A stretch of 12,505 nt of DNA, from assembly GCA_019347795.1 (NCBI GenBank), contig JAHWKS010000055.1:1-12505 (forward strand), read 5' to 3'. Origin of the DNA: Planctomycetota bacterium. Lineage in GTDB: Bacteria > Planctomycetota > Planctomycetia > Pirellulales > Pirellulaceae. Under the pieces are notes generated by a model that saw nothing but the letters and a program-made list of their open reading frames with translations, made no database searches and was not told the origin of the DNA. Made by a program: the position numbers and the translations under genes. Position 1 is the stretch's first letter. Each line of letters opens with the position of its first letter. Below are positions 6,656 through 12,505 of the stretch, piece after piece.

Positions 6656-6858
6656 ACGATCCGATTGTCGATGAAGTTCGGCAAGTACGCGATGCCCACG
6701 CTGCGCGCTTCAATTACGACTTGGACGCGATCTTTCGAGACATCAAAGAGCAAGAGAAGATGAGCGGACGTAATTTCGTCTCCTTTCCGCCGCGTAATGT
6801 AGAGCCGAACCAGGCGCTGCAGCCGACCGAATCCGCCATTCCGGATTCTCAAGGTTGA
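6652..6858 (+). CDS. putative antitoxin of the PIN toxin, 68 residues
   Basis: The ATG at 6652 overlaps the toxin's TGA (ATGA), fixing the start; a longer reading from 6532 lies inside the toxin gene and is a shadow. Residues 1-48 (MNDPIVDEVRQVRDAHAARF, then NYDLDAIFRDIKEQEK and FVSFPPR) match a small protein type that I recall following PIN genes in cyanobacteria and planctomycetes. It is predicted to be mostly helical and acidic, as expected for an antitoxin. It has no obvious DNA-binding motif. Residues 52-68 (PNQALQPT to the end) are encoded within the attC-like site and are probably not part of the functional fold. The antitoxin role is inferred from context and resemblance. Confidence 0.68.
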   Translation: MNDPIVDEVRQVRDAHAARFNYDLDAIFRDIKEQEKMSGRNFVSFPPRNVEPNQALQPTESAIPDSQG

Positions 6859-6903
6859 AAGTCGCCTTAAGGCGGCCCCCTCGGCTGAGTTTTAACGTTG
6901 GGC
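6804..6903 (+). other. integron attC-like recombination site
   Basis: The 100-bp segment has the attC layout. The left box GCCGAAC (6804-6810) and right box GTTGGGC (6897-6903, fitting GTTRRRY) are inverted copies with 6/7 matches. Inside them, GCAGCCGA (6819-6826) pairs with TCGGCTG (6881-6887). The two spacers between outer and inner boxes are of near equal length (8-9 nt). The middle holds further inverted repeats: GAATCCG against CGGATTC near 6829-6848, and GCCTTAAGGC at 6864-6873. The left box deviates from RYYYAAC at its fourth base. No integrase gene or second site was seen in the window. Confidence 0.6.
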
Positions 6904-6996
6904 AGTGGAGGTAATCTGAGCGGTGATGCCCGAAGAATCCGTTTCCCTGTTGCGTCCGCGAGTTCGAAATGGGGGGCGCTAGCGGAGTAACCTGCG

Positions 6997-7917
6997 TCAT
7001 GGGAAGCCGCGCCGCCGCCCGGCGCGGGACTTTTCGATCTCGGTTACGATGTGTCCGTTGCGGAAGACGGTGACGGTTCCGGTGGACTCGCTGACGCTGA
7101 CGGCGATTGCCTCGGTGGCCGCGGTAATCCCGGCGGCGGCGTGATGGCGGGCGCCCCACCCACGCGGCAGGGGGTCAGCTTCTTCATCCTGCGGCGTGGT
7201 CTGGAGATAGGCGCCGCAGGTCGCCAGCACGCCTTCTCCGGAGATGATGAACGCTCCGTCAATCGTCGAGAGCTCCTTCACGGTCTCCTCCAGGTTCGGG
7301 TCGAGCACGTTGCGGACTTCCTCAGAATAGCCGTGGAACGGGTTGAGGATCAGTTGTCGCGACAGCGTGACGACGCGCTGGGAGTCGCCGATCACAAACA
7401 GGGCGCCGACCGGCTTCCCCTCGCGACCCTCGCTTCCAAGCGCCGCGGCAATGCCGATCACCCGCTCCACAACTTCGGGAAGCAGGCCCTTGGGAAGGCT
7501 TTCCTCGCCTGGCTGGGAAGCGAACATCTCGGTCTCCGCCCCCACCTCAGTGATAATCAGCGTATCCAGCGCTCCGCTGGCGGGGAGTCCGGTGAGGCAG
7601 GCGGCGATGTCCCCCCGCCGGACGAGCTTTCGCGACAGCGCCAGAAACACGGCGATCTTCACCTGCCCCATCCGCGAAAGCGCCACGTTGGGGACGCGCA
7701 GGAACCGCGCGCCGCGCTCCTCCAGCTCGCGTTGCTCGGCCTGCGTCTTGGCGATGTAGATCACCTTCTCGCGAAGCTCCGCCGGCAGCGGCAGTTGCTC
7801 TCCCGCGAGCGCGTCGGCGTAAACGAAGATCGCCGCGGCGCCGCTGGACTCCACGACGGCCTTCAGGTTCTCCACCAGCGCGCGACAGATGCGTCGCGAT
7901 GTCGTCTCTTCGTGCAC
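6997..7917 (-). CDS. dacZ: diadenylate cyclase, DacZ-like (N-terminal pyruvate-kinase-like domain plus DAC domain)
   Basis: A 306-residue protein starting at GTG (7917), with GGGGAG 6 nt upstream. Residues about 10-135 resemble the C-terminal alpha/beta domain of pyruvate kinase (IFVYADAL, then VALSRMGQVKIAVFLALSR, then GALDTLIITEVG). Residues about 150-292 form a DAC (DisA_N) domain with the DGA motif (DGAFIISGEGVL, residue 220) and RHHAAAGITAATEAIAVSVSE (RHH at 257-259) followed by TGTVTVFRNG. DAC enzymes condense two ATP into cyclic di-AMP, a messenger for potassium and osmotic control. The same domain pair is known in archaeal DacZ, and I recall it in planctomycetes. The usual RHR reads RHH here. 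No DNA-binding HhH region of DisA and no membrane helices of CdaA are present, so it is a soluble cytoplasmic enzyme. Confidence 0.85.
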   Translation of the reverse strand: MHEETTSRRICRALVENLKAVVESSGAAAIFVYADALAGEQLPLPAELREKVIYIAKTQAEQRELEERGARFLRVPNVALSRMGQVKIAVFLALSRKLVRRGDIAACLTGLPASGALDTLIITEVGAETEMFASQPGEESLPKGLLPEVVERVIGIAAALGSEGREGKPVGALFVIGDSQRVVTLSRQLILNPFHGYSEEVRNVLDPNLEETVKELSTIDGAFIISGEGVLATCGAYLQTTPQDEEADPLPRGWGARHHAAAGITAATEAIAVSVSESTGTVTVFRNGHIVTEIEKSRAGRRRGFP

Positions 7918-8016
7918 GTTCTGCTCCCCGGGGCGACAGTCGCATCGAGACCCTATCCCTCATTATAGAACGGATGCCGCTCCGGGGGCCGAAGTTACGG
8001 CGTGCGGCTCCGACGC

Positions 8017-8226
8017 TTACTCGAGGACCGTAGGCGAGTCGAGGGGCGGCATCAGGTCGAGGCTCCCCAGCGGAGCGACGGGCGTCACCTCCACTTTTCG
8101 CTTCTCCAGGGCCGCCACCGCGTCGGCCATCCGCTGCAAGACCGCCACGATTTCCCGGCCGGCGTCCTCGCCGAGCTGAACTTCGAGGGCTTTCCGGGTG
8201 GCGTAGGTGACGACAGGTCTGGACAT
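8017..8226 (-). CDS. small helical (coiled-coil) hypothetical protein, 69 residues
   Basis: An ATG at 8226 opens a 69-residue frame on the same strand as the diadenylate cyclase, whose start is 99 nt further on. There is no evident SD. The N-terminus MSRPVVTYATRKALEVQ is followed by a heptad-like helical stretch (REIVAVLQRMADAVAALEKRK) and a Pro/Leu-rich end (PLGSLDLMPPLDSPTVLE). The amphipathic spacing and absence of odd codons favour a real gene, but I recognise no family. It could be in an operon with the cyclase. Overlapping frames on the other strand are less convincing. Confidence 0.5.
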   Translation of the reverse strand: MSRPVVTYATRKALEVQLGEDAGREIVAVLQRMADAVAALEKRKVEVTPVAPLGSLDLMPPLDSPTVLE

Positions 8227-8394
8227 GCGGGGGCCTCGAAGGTGCGGGTCGTGGTGCGCGCGTAGTTCAACAAATACGCCGTGCGGCGTCCGAGGTCAAA
8301 TGAACGACGGAGAGTGAACGTACGGCGTCGGCTGATTCGCTAAACTGGCGGATACGGTGGAATCGAGACGACTCGCACAATCGGAGAGATCATC

Positions 8395-8823
8395 ATGAGC
8401 TGGCTCCGCTACCTCAACCATGACTGGTGGCAGACGAGCGAGATCGACTCGCTTAACCGCAAGCTCCGCCACGTGCAGCGTTCCCGCTCGCAGGTGGACG
8501 CCCGGCTGCGGGAGGAGATCGATCAGCTTTCCAACGACCTGGGGCGGGCCCTGTTGCTCTTGCACTCGCTGGTCGAAACGTGCGTCCGCAAAGGGGTGCT
8601 CACGCGGGACGAGATCCGCGATGTGGCCCGGGAGATCGACCTGGCGGACGGCGCTGCCGACGGGCGGGTGGATCCCGCGGCCCTGCGTCCGCCGGAGGAG
8701 CAGCTTCCCGAGCGGCCGCCGACGACGCTGGAATACCTGCGAGACCTTGAGAAGCAGCCGATCGACAGCCCCGGCGAGTTCCTCAACAAACTGGAGCGCG
8801 AGAACGGACCCGGCCGGTTGTAG
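8395..8823 (+). CDS. hypothetical soluble helical protein
   Basis: A 142-residue protein with GGAGA about 7 nt before the ATG. The Trp-rich start MSWLRYLNHDWWQTSE is followed by a long amphipathic helix (about 17-70), rich in Arg/Leu/Glu, compatible with a coiled coil. A charged, Pro-rich linker and a short helical end follow. No signal peptide or membrane segment is visible. I do not recognise the family. The stop TAG is duplicated in frame nine bases on, because of a perfect 9-bp tandem copy (cggttgtag at 8815-8823 and 8824-8832). Confidence 0.68.
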   Translation: MSWLRYLNHDWWQTSEIDSLNRKLRHVQRSRSQVDARLREEIDQLSNDLGRALLLLHSLVETCVRKGVLTRDEIRDVAREIDLADGAADGRVDPAALRPPEEQLPERPPTTLEYLRDLEKQPIDSPGEFLNKLERENGPGRL

Positions 8824-8877
8824 CGGTTGTAGCGGCTGCGACTTTGCCGGCCGGCGGGAAATTGTCGCCCGGTGCGC

Positions 8878-8905
8878 TTGATTTGGCTGGGGGGGATTTT
8901 ATGCT
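8878..8905 (+). promoter_or_regulatory. putative promoter of the exported coiled-coil protein gene
   Basis: TTGATT (8878-8883) and TATGCT (8900-8905) are separated by 16 nt containing a run of seven G. They lie about 84 nt before the ATG at 8989. Each box is 4/6 to consensus. Assigned by eye only. Confidence 0.33.
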
Positions 8906-8988
8906 GGTAGCAGTTGCGCCACAGGGACGGCGCGCAGGCAACTCCAGGGATGATCTCTCCGCAGACAACTCCTCGAGGAGCGGGAATC

Positions 8989-9717
8989 ATGGCGACCAGA
9001 ATTTCGTGCTTGGCGGTTCTGCTGACGTTCTGTCTCTCGGCCGGCGGCCTGTTCGCCCAGGATCCACCAGCCCAAGGGGGGCAGACGATTAACGCGGGCG
9101 GCGCCCAGCCCGACGAGCTTTCGGGCCTGACCGAGGCCGTGCGGCGGCTGGAGATGCAGATCAACGCCCTTTCCAACAAGTACGTGACGCGCGAGGAGTT
9201 TAACATGCTCCAGACGAACGTCACCGACTTGACCGACGGTGTGGACTCGCTGCAGGGGGTGGTGCAGGATCAAGGCGAGCAGATTCGGCAGATCGACGAG
9301 AAGTATGAGAATTCGATCGCCGTGCTCCAGGATCAGGCGTCGCAGATCAACCGCATCCTCGACGCCATCTCCCGCACCGACAGCCAGAACCAGCCGATCC
9401 TGAACATCGCCAGCGCGATGCAGAGCCAGGAGTTCCGTCGCGACTTCTCACAGGCGATCAACGATGGGCTTCGTGAAACTCAAATGGGAAAGCTGGAGGT
9501 TACAAACAACATGAGCACGTCGCAGTACCTGCGGATCAACGGCGAGCTTCGCCTCATTCCAGCGTTCACCAAAATGGACGTTCAGGTGCCGGTGGGAACA
9601 CTGACGACTGAACTTGCGGGTGAGGCTCCGAAGAATTGGGTCGTTGCGCCCCCCAACTACACGCAAGGCATCATCATCGCCCCGCGGCAAACATCGTTCC
9701 TGATGACGTCCTTCTAA
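8989..9717 (+). CDS. exported protein with long coiled coil, function unknown
   Basis: The frame is open from 8914, but the ATG at 8989 has AGGAG 8 nt upstream and starts a clear cleavable signal peptide, MATRISCLAVLLTFCLSAGG, with likely cleavage after LFA/Q. The product is 242 residues. After a short Gly/Pro-rich linker, residues about 45-125 show heptad spacing of Leu/Ile/Val (LTEAVRRLEMQINALSNKY, then VTDLTDGVDSLQGVVQDQG), typical of a coiled coil, with many Gln/Asp. A globular, beta-rich C-terminal part follows (about 165-242: KLEVTNNMSTSQYLRINGEL, FTKMDVQVPVGTL). The two parts suggest a trimeric or dimeric periplasmic stalk with a C-terminal head. No family is recognised. Confidence 0.75.
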   Translation: MATRISCLAVLLTFCLSAGGLFAQDPPAQGGQTINAGGAQPDELSGLTEAVRRLEMQINALSNKYVTREEFNMLQTNVTDLTDGVDSLQGVVQDQGEQIRQIDEKYENSIAVLQDQASQINRILDAISRTDSQNQPILNIASAMQSQEFRRDFSQAINDGLRETQMGKLEVTNNMSTSQYLRINGELRLIPAFTKMDVQVPVGTLTTELAGEAPKNWVVAPPNYTQGIIIAPRQTSFLMTSF

Positions 9718-9735
9718 GTGCGAGACAGAGCGGAA

Positions 9736-9834
9736 GGGGTCGGAGAAGTTTTTCGGCCATGGATCTTGCGATGTGGCAAGACGATGGGCCGAAAAACATC
9801 CCCGACCCCGTCGCGTCACCTCCCGACCCCGTCG
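9736..9834. repeat. nested inverted repeat plus direct repeat between convergent genes
   Basis: An outer imperfect stem pairs ggggtcgg (9736-9743) and gtttttcggcc (9748-9758) with ggccgaaaaac (9787-9797) and ccgacccc (9802-9809), across a 4x4 internal loop. The loop holds a second hairpin, tcttgc (9764-9769) against gcaaga (9776-9781). The string cccgaccccgtcg occurs twice, at 9801-9813 and 9822-9834. No terminal T tract exists on either strand, so it is unlikely to be a classical intrinsic terminator. It may still end transcription of the two convergent genes or be a mobile REP-like element. Confidence 0.6.
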
Positions 9835-9836
9835 TG

Positions 9837-10898
9837 CTACTTCTTGGCCGGTTCCGGTTTTGCCTTGGCGGCGGGTTTGGGGGGATCGATGGGGGCGAGG
9901 ATTTGGATCGCCTTCTTGCCCTTCAGGGCGCCGGGCGAGGCGTGGAACTTGGGGACGTTCTGAATCGCCACGGTCAGTGGAGATTTGACGTCCTGCTCCG
10001 TGGTGATGATGTCGCCCACGCGGAGTTCGATGAGGTCCTTCATCGTGATCTTCGTGCGGGCGAGCATGGCCCGCACTTCGACGATCGAGGCGTCGAGTCG
10101 TTCGCGCACCCGGTCGCGATTGTCGGGGCTGGACTGCCGGCCGCCGTAGGTGGCCCAGGAGTTCGACTGCAGCTTGTTGCTGACCCGCTCGATCGAGTTG
10201 AACGGGATGCAGAGGTTGAGCATGCCCCGCACCTCGCCCACGGTCAGCTCAAAGCTGATCAGCACCACCACTTCGTTGGGCGGCACGATCTGCACGAGCT
10301 GAGCGTTGCTCTCCACGCGATCCACCACCGGCTCGATGGGGAGCACGTTATCCCACGCCCCCTTCATCTCCTTGAGAAACAGGCTGGTGATCCGCGACAC
10401 CAGCCGCAGCTCGATCTCCGTGAGCGGGCGCCGCGTGGGGGTCCCTTGCTCTTTGCCGCCCCCCAGCAGCCGGTCGATGATGGGGAAGAGGATCGTGGGG
10501 TTGATGTCGAGGATCAGGTGCCCGTCCAGCGGCTCGGCCCGGATCAGGTTGAAGCAGGTCGGGTTCTCCAGGCTGTAGACGAACTCGCCGTAGGTAAGCT
10601 GGTCCACGCTGGTGAGCTTCAGCTCGACGATGCACCGCAGCATGGCCGAGAGGGCGGCCCCGAAGTTGCGGCTGAACCCCTCGTGCACCGACTGCAGCGC
10701 CCGCATCTGCTCTTTGCCGACGCGCTCGGGACGTTTGAAATCGTAGGCGGTGATCTTGCCGGTCACGCGCACGCCGCCGGCGGTCACCCCCAAGTCTTCC
10801 TTCCGCTTCCCCGGCGTCAGCGAGCGCGCGGCGCCGGTGGCCTCCATCGAGTTGAGGAGGTTTTCGACTTCCGATTGAGAGAGAATGTCTTCCGACAT
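9837..10898 (-). CDS. fliM: flagellar motor switch protein FliM
   Basis: A 353-residue protein, near the usual length for FliM. The N-terminal DILSQSEVENLLNSM matches the conserved CheY-P binding helix. The middle domain (about residues 45-240) has SRNFGAALSAMLRC and LLGGGKEQ, the FliM/CheC-like signature including the GGxG-type turn that contacts FliG. The C-terminal SpoA domain (about 255-335) carries LRVGDIITTEQD and builds the C-ring with FliN. A Lys/Ala/Pro-rich tail (PPKPAAKAKPEPAKK) is a mild extension. The ATG at 10898 has no obvious SD. FliM sets the direction of flagellar rotation, so the organism or a stage of its life cycle is motile. No other flagellar gene is in the window, and no operon partner is visible within it. 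Confidence 0.95.
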   Translation of the reverse strand: MSEDILSQSEVENLLNSMEATGAARSLTPGKRKEDLGVTAGGVRVTGKITAYDFKRPERVGKEQMRALQSVHEGFSRNFGAALSAMLRCIVELKLTSVDQLTYGEFVYSLENPTCFNLIRAEPLDGHLILDINPTILFPIIDRLLGGGKEQGTPTRRPLTEIELRLVSRITSLFLKEMKGAWDNVLPIEPVVDRVESNAQLVQIVPPNEVVVLISFELTVGEVRGMLNLCIPFNSIERVSNKLQSNSWATYGGRQSSPDNRDRVRERLDASIVEVRAMLARTKITMKDLIELRVGDIITTEQDVKSPLTVAIQNVPKFHASPGALKGKKAIQILAPIDPPKPAAKAKPEPAKK

Positions 10899-10939
10899 GA
10901 AAGCGGCCGGCGCGTTGCGATTACTGGCCTCTGACCCGT

Positions 10940-11003
10940 GACTCCTGACCCTGACTCCTGACCCTGACTCCTGACCCTGACTCCTGACCCCTGACCCCTG
11001 ACC
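10940..11003. repeat. tandem repeat of 13-bp units (gactcctgaccct)
   Basis: Copies start at 10940, 10953, 10966 and 10979, the last with one extra C. Shorter gacccct units continue to about 11003. The unit is made of two related six- to seven-base words (gactcct and gaccct). It lies between proA and fliM and shows no inverted structure, so it is most likely a slippage-prone minisatellite. Confidence 0.85.
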
Positions 11004-11024
11004 GCTCGACTGCGGCTACGCCGG

Positions 11025-11039
11025 CAAGCCGGCGGCTTG
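11025..11039 (-). terminator. hairpin downstream of proA, possible terminator
   Basis: caagcc (11025-11030) pairs with ggcttg (11034-11039) over a 3-nt loop, beginning 12 nt past the proA stop on the minus strand. It sits inside a larger imperfect repeat of GGCTAC/GCCTAC type. No T tract follows, so factor-independent termination is doubtful. Confidence 0.3.
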
Positions 11040-11050
11040 GGCCTACGCGT

Positions 11051-12322
11051 TCACCGCACTTGCCCGTCTCCGTACACGACGTACTTGTAACTCGTCAGCT
11101 CGCGGAGGCCGCAGGGGCCGCGGGCGTGGAACTTGTCGGTGCTGATGCCGATCTCGGCCCCCAGGCCGAACTCGCCGCCGTCGTTGAAGCGCGTGCTGGC
11201 GTTGACCATCACAGCCGCGCTATCCACCTCCGCGGCGAACCGCCGGGCGGCGAACAAATCGCGGGTCACGATGGCGTCCGTGTGATGCGAGCCGTAGCGG
11301 TTGATGTGCGCGATCGCCTCGTCGAGCGACGGCGCCACTTTGACCGAGATGATCGGCCCCAGGTACTCGGCGTAGTAATCGTCTTCCGTGGCGGCGCCGG
11401 CGCCCTCGATCAGCTCGCAGGTCTTCTCATCGCCGCGAATCTCGATGTTATGCGCCGCCAGCGCCCGCCCGATTCGGGGGAGGAACTCGGCGGCCGCGTC
11501 GGCGTGGACCAGCAGCGACTCGGCCGCGTTGCAGACCCCCAGCCGCTGGCACTTCGAGTTGACCGTGAGCCGCTCGGCCATGTCCAAATCGGCGGCGGCG
11601 TCCACGTAGACGTGGCAGTTGCCGGCGAAGTGCTTGATGACCGGCATCCGGGCTTCGGCGGTCACGCGGCGGATCAGCCCTTCGCCGCCGCGAGGGATCG
11701 CCACGTCGATGTAGTCGTCCAGCGAGAGAAAATGCCCGACCGCCTCCCGATCGTTAGTCGCCACCAGTTGCACCGCTTCAGACGGGATGCCCACCAAGGC
11801 GGCCTGCTCGGAGAGGATCTCGACGAGCGCCTGGCTGCTGTGAGCCGCCTCCTTGCCCCCGCGGAGGATGACCGCGTTGCCGCTCTTGATGCAAATCGCC
11901 GCCGCGTCGGCGGTCACGTTGGGACGCGACTCGTAGATGAAGAACACCACCCCCAGGGGAACTCGCACCTTGGCGATCTCCAAGCCGTTCGGCCGCCGGG
12001 AGGACTCGATCACCTCCCCCACGGGATCGGGAAGCAGGGCGACTTCCTCCAATCCGCGGGCGATGGCCTCGATGCGGTCGGGCGTCAGACGCAGCCGGTC
12101 GGTCTGGGCCTCGGTCAGTGCGTACCCCGGCGCCGCCTCCAGATCGCGGCGGTTCGCCTCTTGGATCTCATCGGCGCGGGCCCGAATCTGCTCGGCGGAG
12201 TGCCGCAGCCAGGCGTTCTTGTTGGCGCCGCTCACCTGGGCCAACTTCGCGGCGGCCGATTTCGCCCGCTCGGCCACCGTCAGACAGTACTGGCTCAGAT
12301 CGTGGAACTCAGCGATCGACAT
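11051..12322 (-). CDS. proA: gamma-glutamyl phosphate reductase (glutamate-5-semialdehyde dehydrogenase)
   Basis: A 423-residue protein counted from the ATG at 12322. A TTG five codons earlier (12337) is possible, but neither has an SD, so the ATG is preferred. ProA reduces gamma-glutamyl phosphate to glutamate-5-semialdehyde with NADPH, the second step of proline synthesis, in the cytosol. Family marks are clear: [20 protein letters not shown] (cofactor domain), [37 protein letters not shown], the catalytic cysteine in [15 protein letters not shown] (about residue 264), and the C-terminal [19 protein letters not shown]. All are intact and the length is typical. The partner kinase gene proB is not in the window. 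Confidence 0.96.
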   Translation of the reverse strand: MSIAEFHDLSQYCLTVAERAKSAAAKLAQVSGANKNAWLRHSAEQIRARADEIQEANRRDLEAAPGYALTEAQTDRLRLTPDRIEAIARGLEEVALLPDPVGEVIESSRRPNGLEIAKVRVPLGVVFFIYESRPNVTADAAAICIKSGNAVILRGGKEAAHSSQALVEILSEQAALVGIPSEAVQLVATNDREAVGHFLSLDDYIDVAIPRGGEGLIRRVTAEARMPVIKHFAGNCHVYVDAAADLDMAERLTVNSKCQRLGVCNAAESLLVHADAAAEFLPRIGRALAAHNIEIRGDEKTCELIEGAGAATEDDYYAEYLGPIISVKVAPSLDEAIAHINRYGSHHTDAIVTRDLFAARRFAAEVDSAAVMVNASTRFNDGGEFGLGAEIGISTDKFHARGPCGLRELTSYKYVVYGDGQVR

Positions 12323-12423
12323 GTCGCAAACGTGCAAAAAGTCAGACGAGATCGGGAGATAGGTTCTCCCAGGAAAGTATCGCCAAAGGGGCCGGCGGGG
12401 TCAACGTCGATCGACGACATCGA

Positions 12424-12494
12424 AGTAGGCACACTCCGTGTGCCGTTTGCATTCGCGAACGGAGTTCGCGGACGGCACACGGAGTGTGCCTACT
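12424..12494. repeat. palindromic element of three nested hairpins upstream of proA
   Basis: Two 23-bp arms (12424-12446 and 12472-12494) are perfect inverted copies. Each arm is itself a hairpin: ggcacac and gtgtgcc around a 3-nt loop. The 25-nt centre contains cgcgaa (12454-12459) against ttcgcg (12465-12470). The element can thus fold as one long stem or as three hairpins in a row. I recall similar tagGCACACnnnGTGTGCC strings scattered in Pirellulales genomes, which would make this a dispersed palindrome. It begins about 100 nt upstream of the proA start. Confidence 0.8.
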
Positions 12495-12505
12495 ACCTTC
12501 GCGTC

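Noticed and set aside
9636..10934. 432-residue plus-strand frame over fliM
   Set aside because: Antisense to an unmistakable FliM; its composition is rich in His/Asp/Arg/Gly without motifs.
10940..11003. CRISPR-like array
   Set aside because: The units are only 13 bp and abut each other without unique spacers, so it is a simple tandem repeat.

Overview
The window looks like a chromosomal segment of a GC-rich planctomycete, probably Pirellulales-like. This rests on the mix of gene families and repeats, not on a marker gene. The families are a PQQ-like beta-propeller lipoprotein, a DUF4058 protein, a DacZ-like diadenylate cyclase, a flagellar FliM, and several small proteins that I recognise only as planctomycete-style. 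Short palindromic repeats are scattered between genes. No rRNA, tRNA, CRISPR array, transposase or integrase gene was found.

Layout, left to right. (1) 1-503 is the 3' end of a polynucleotide kinase-phosphatase (Pnkp) gene, namely its RNA-ligase domain. (2) 617-1657 encodes a membrane-anchored M28 zinc peptidase, with a possible leaderless start. Convergent to it is a 66-residue lipoprotein gene (1890-1690). (3) 2139-2822 is a DUF4058 gene, convergent with a small two-helix membrane protein (3171-2851) and, behind it, the ribosome-rescue hydrolase ArfB (3699-3280). A palindromic repeat lies between those two. (4) 3938-5401 is a large PQQ-like beta-propeller lipoprotein, transcribed divergently from arfB. 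(5) 5402-6903 is an accessory islet. It holds an AT-richer hypothetical lipoprotein whose 3' end appears to run into a repeat, a PIN-domain toxin, a 68-residue putative antitoxin sharing a 4-nt overlap with the toxin, and an integron attC-like site that encodes the end of the antitoxin frame. (6) 8226-6997 holds a small predicted coiled-coil protein gene followed by the diadenylate cyclase. (7) 8395-8823 and 8989-9717 encode two unrecognised planctomycete-style proteins, one a soluble helical protein and one exported with a long coiled coil. (8) 10898-9837 is fliM and 12322-11051 is proA. They are separated by a tandem repeat of 13-bp units, and an intricate palindromic element of three nested hairpins stands upstream of proA.

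Most genes are housekeeping or single-gene units: RNA repair (Pnkp), ribosome rescue (ArfB), c-di-AMP synthesis (DacZ-like), flagellar switching (FliM) and proline synthesis (ProA). There is no large operon. The part with most signs of novelty is the islet at about 5440-6903, where a toxin-first TA pair sits against an attC-like site with no visible integrase. The second is the set of dispersed structured repeats at 3190-3264, 9736-9834 and 12424-12494. No complete new multi-gene system is evident.
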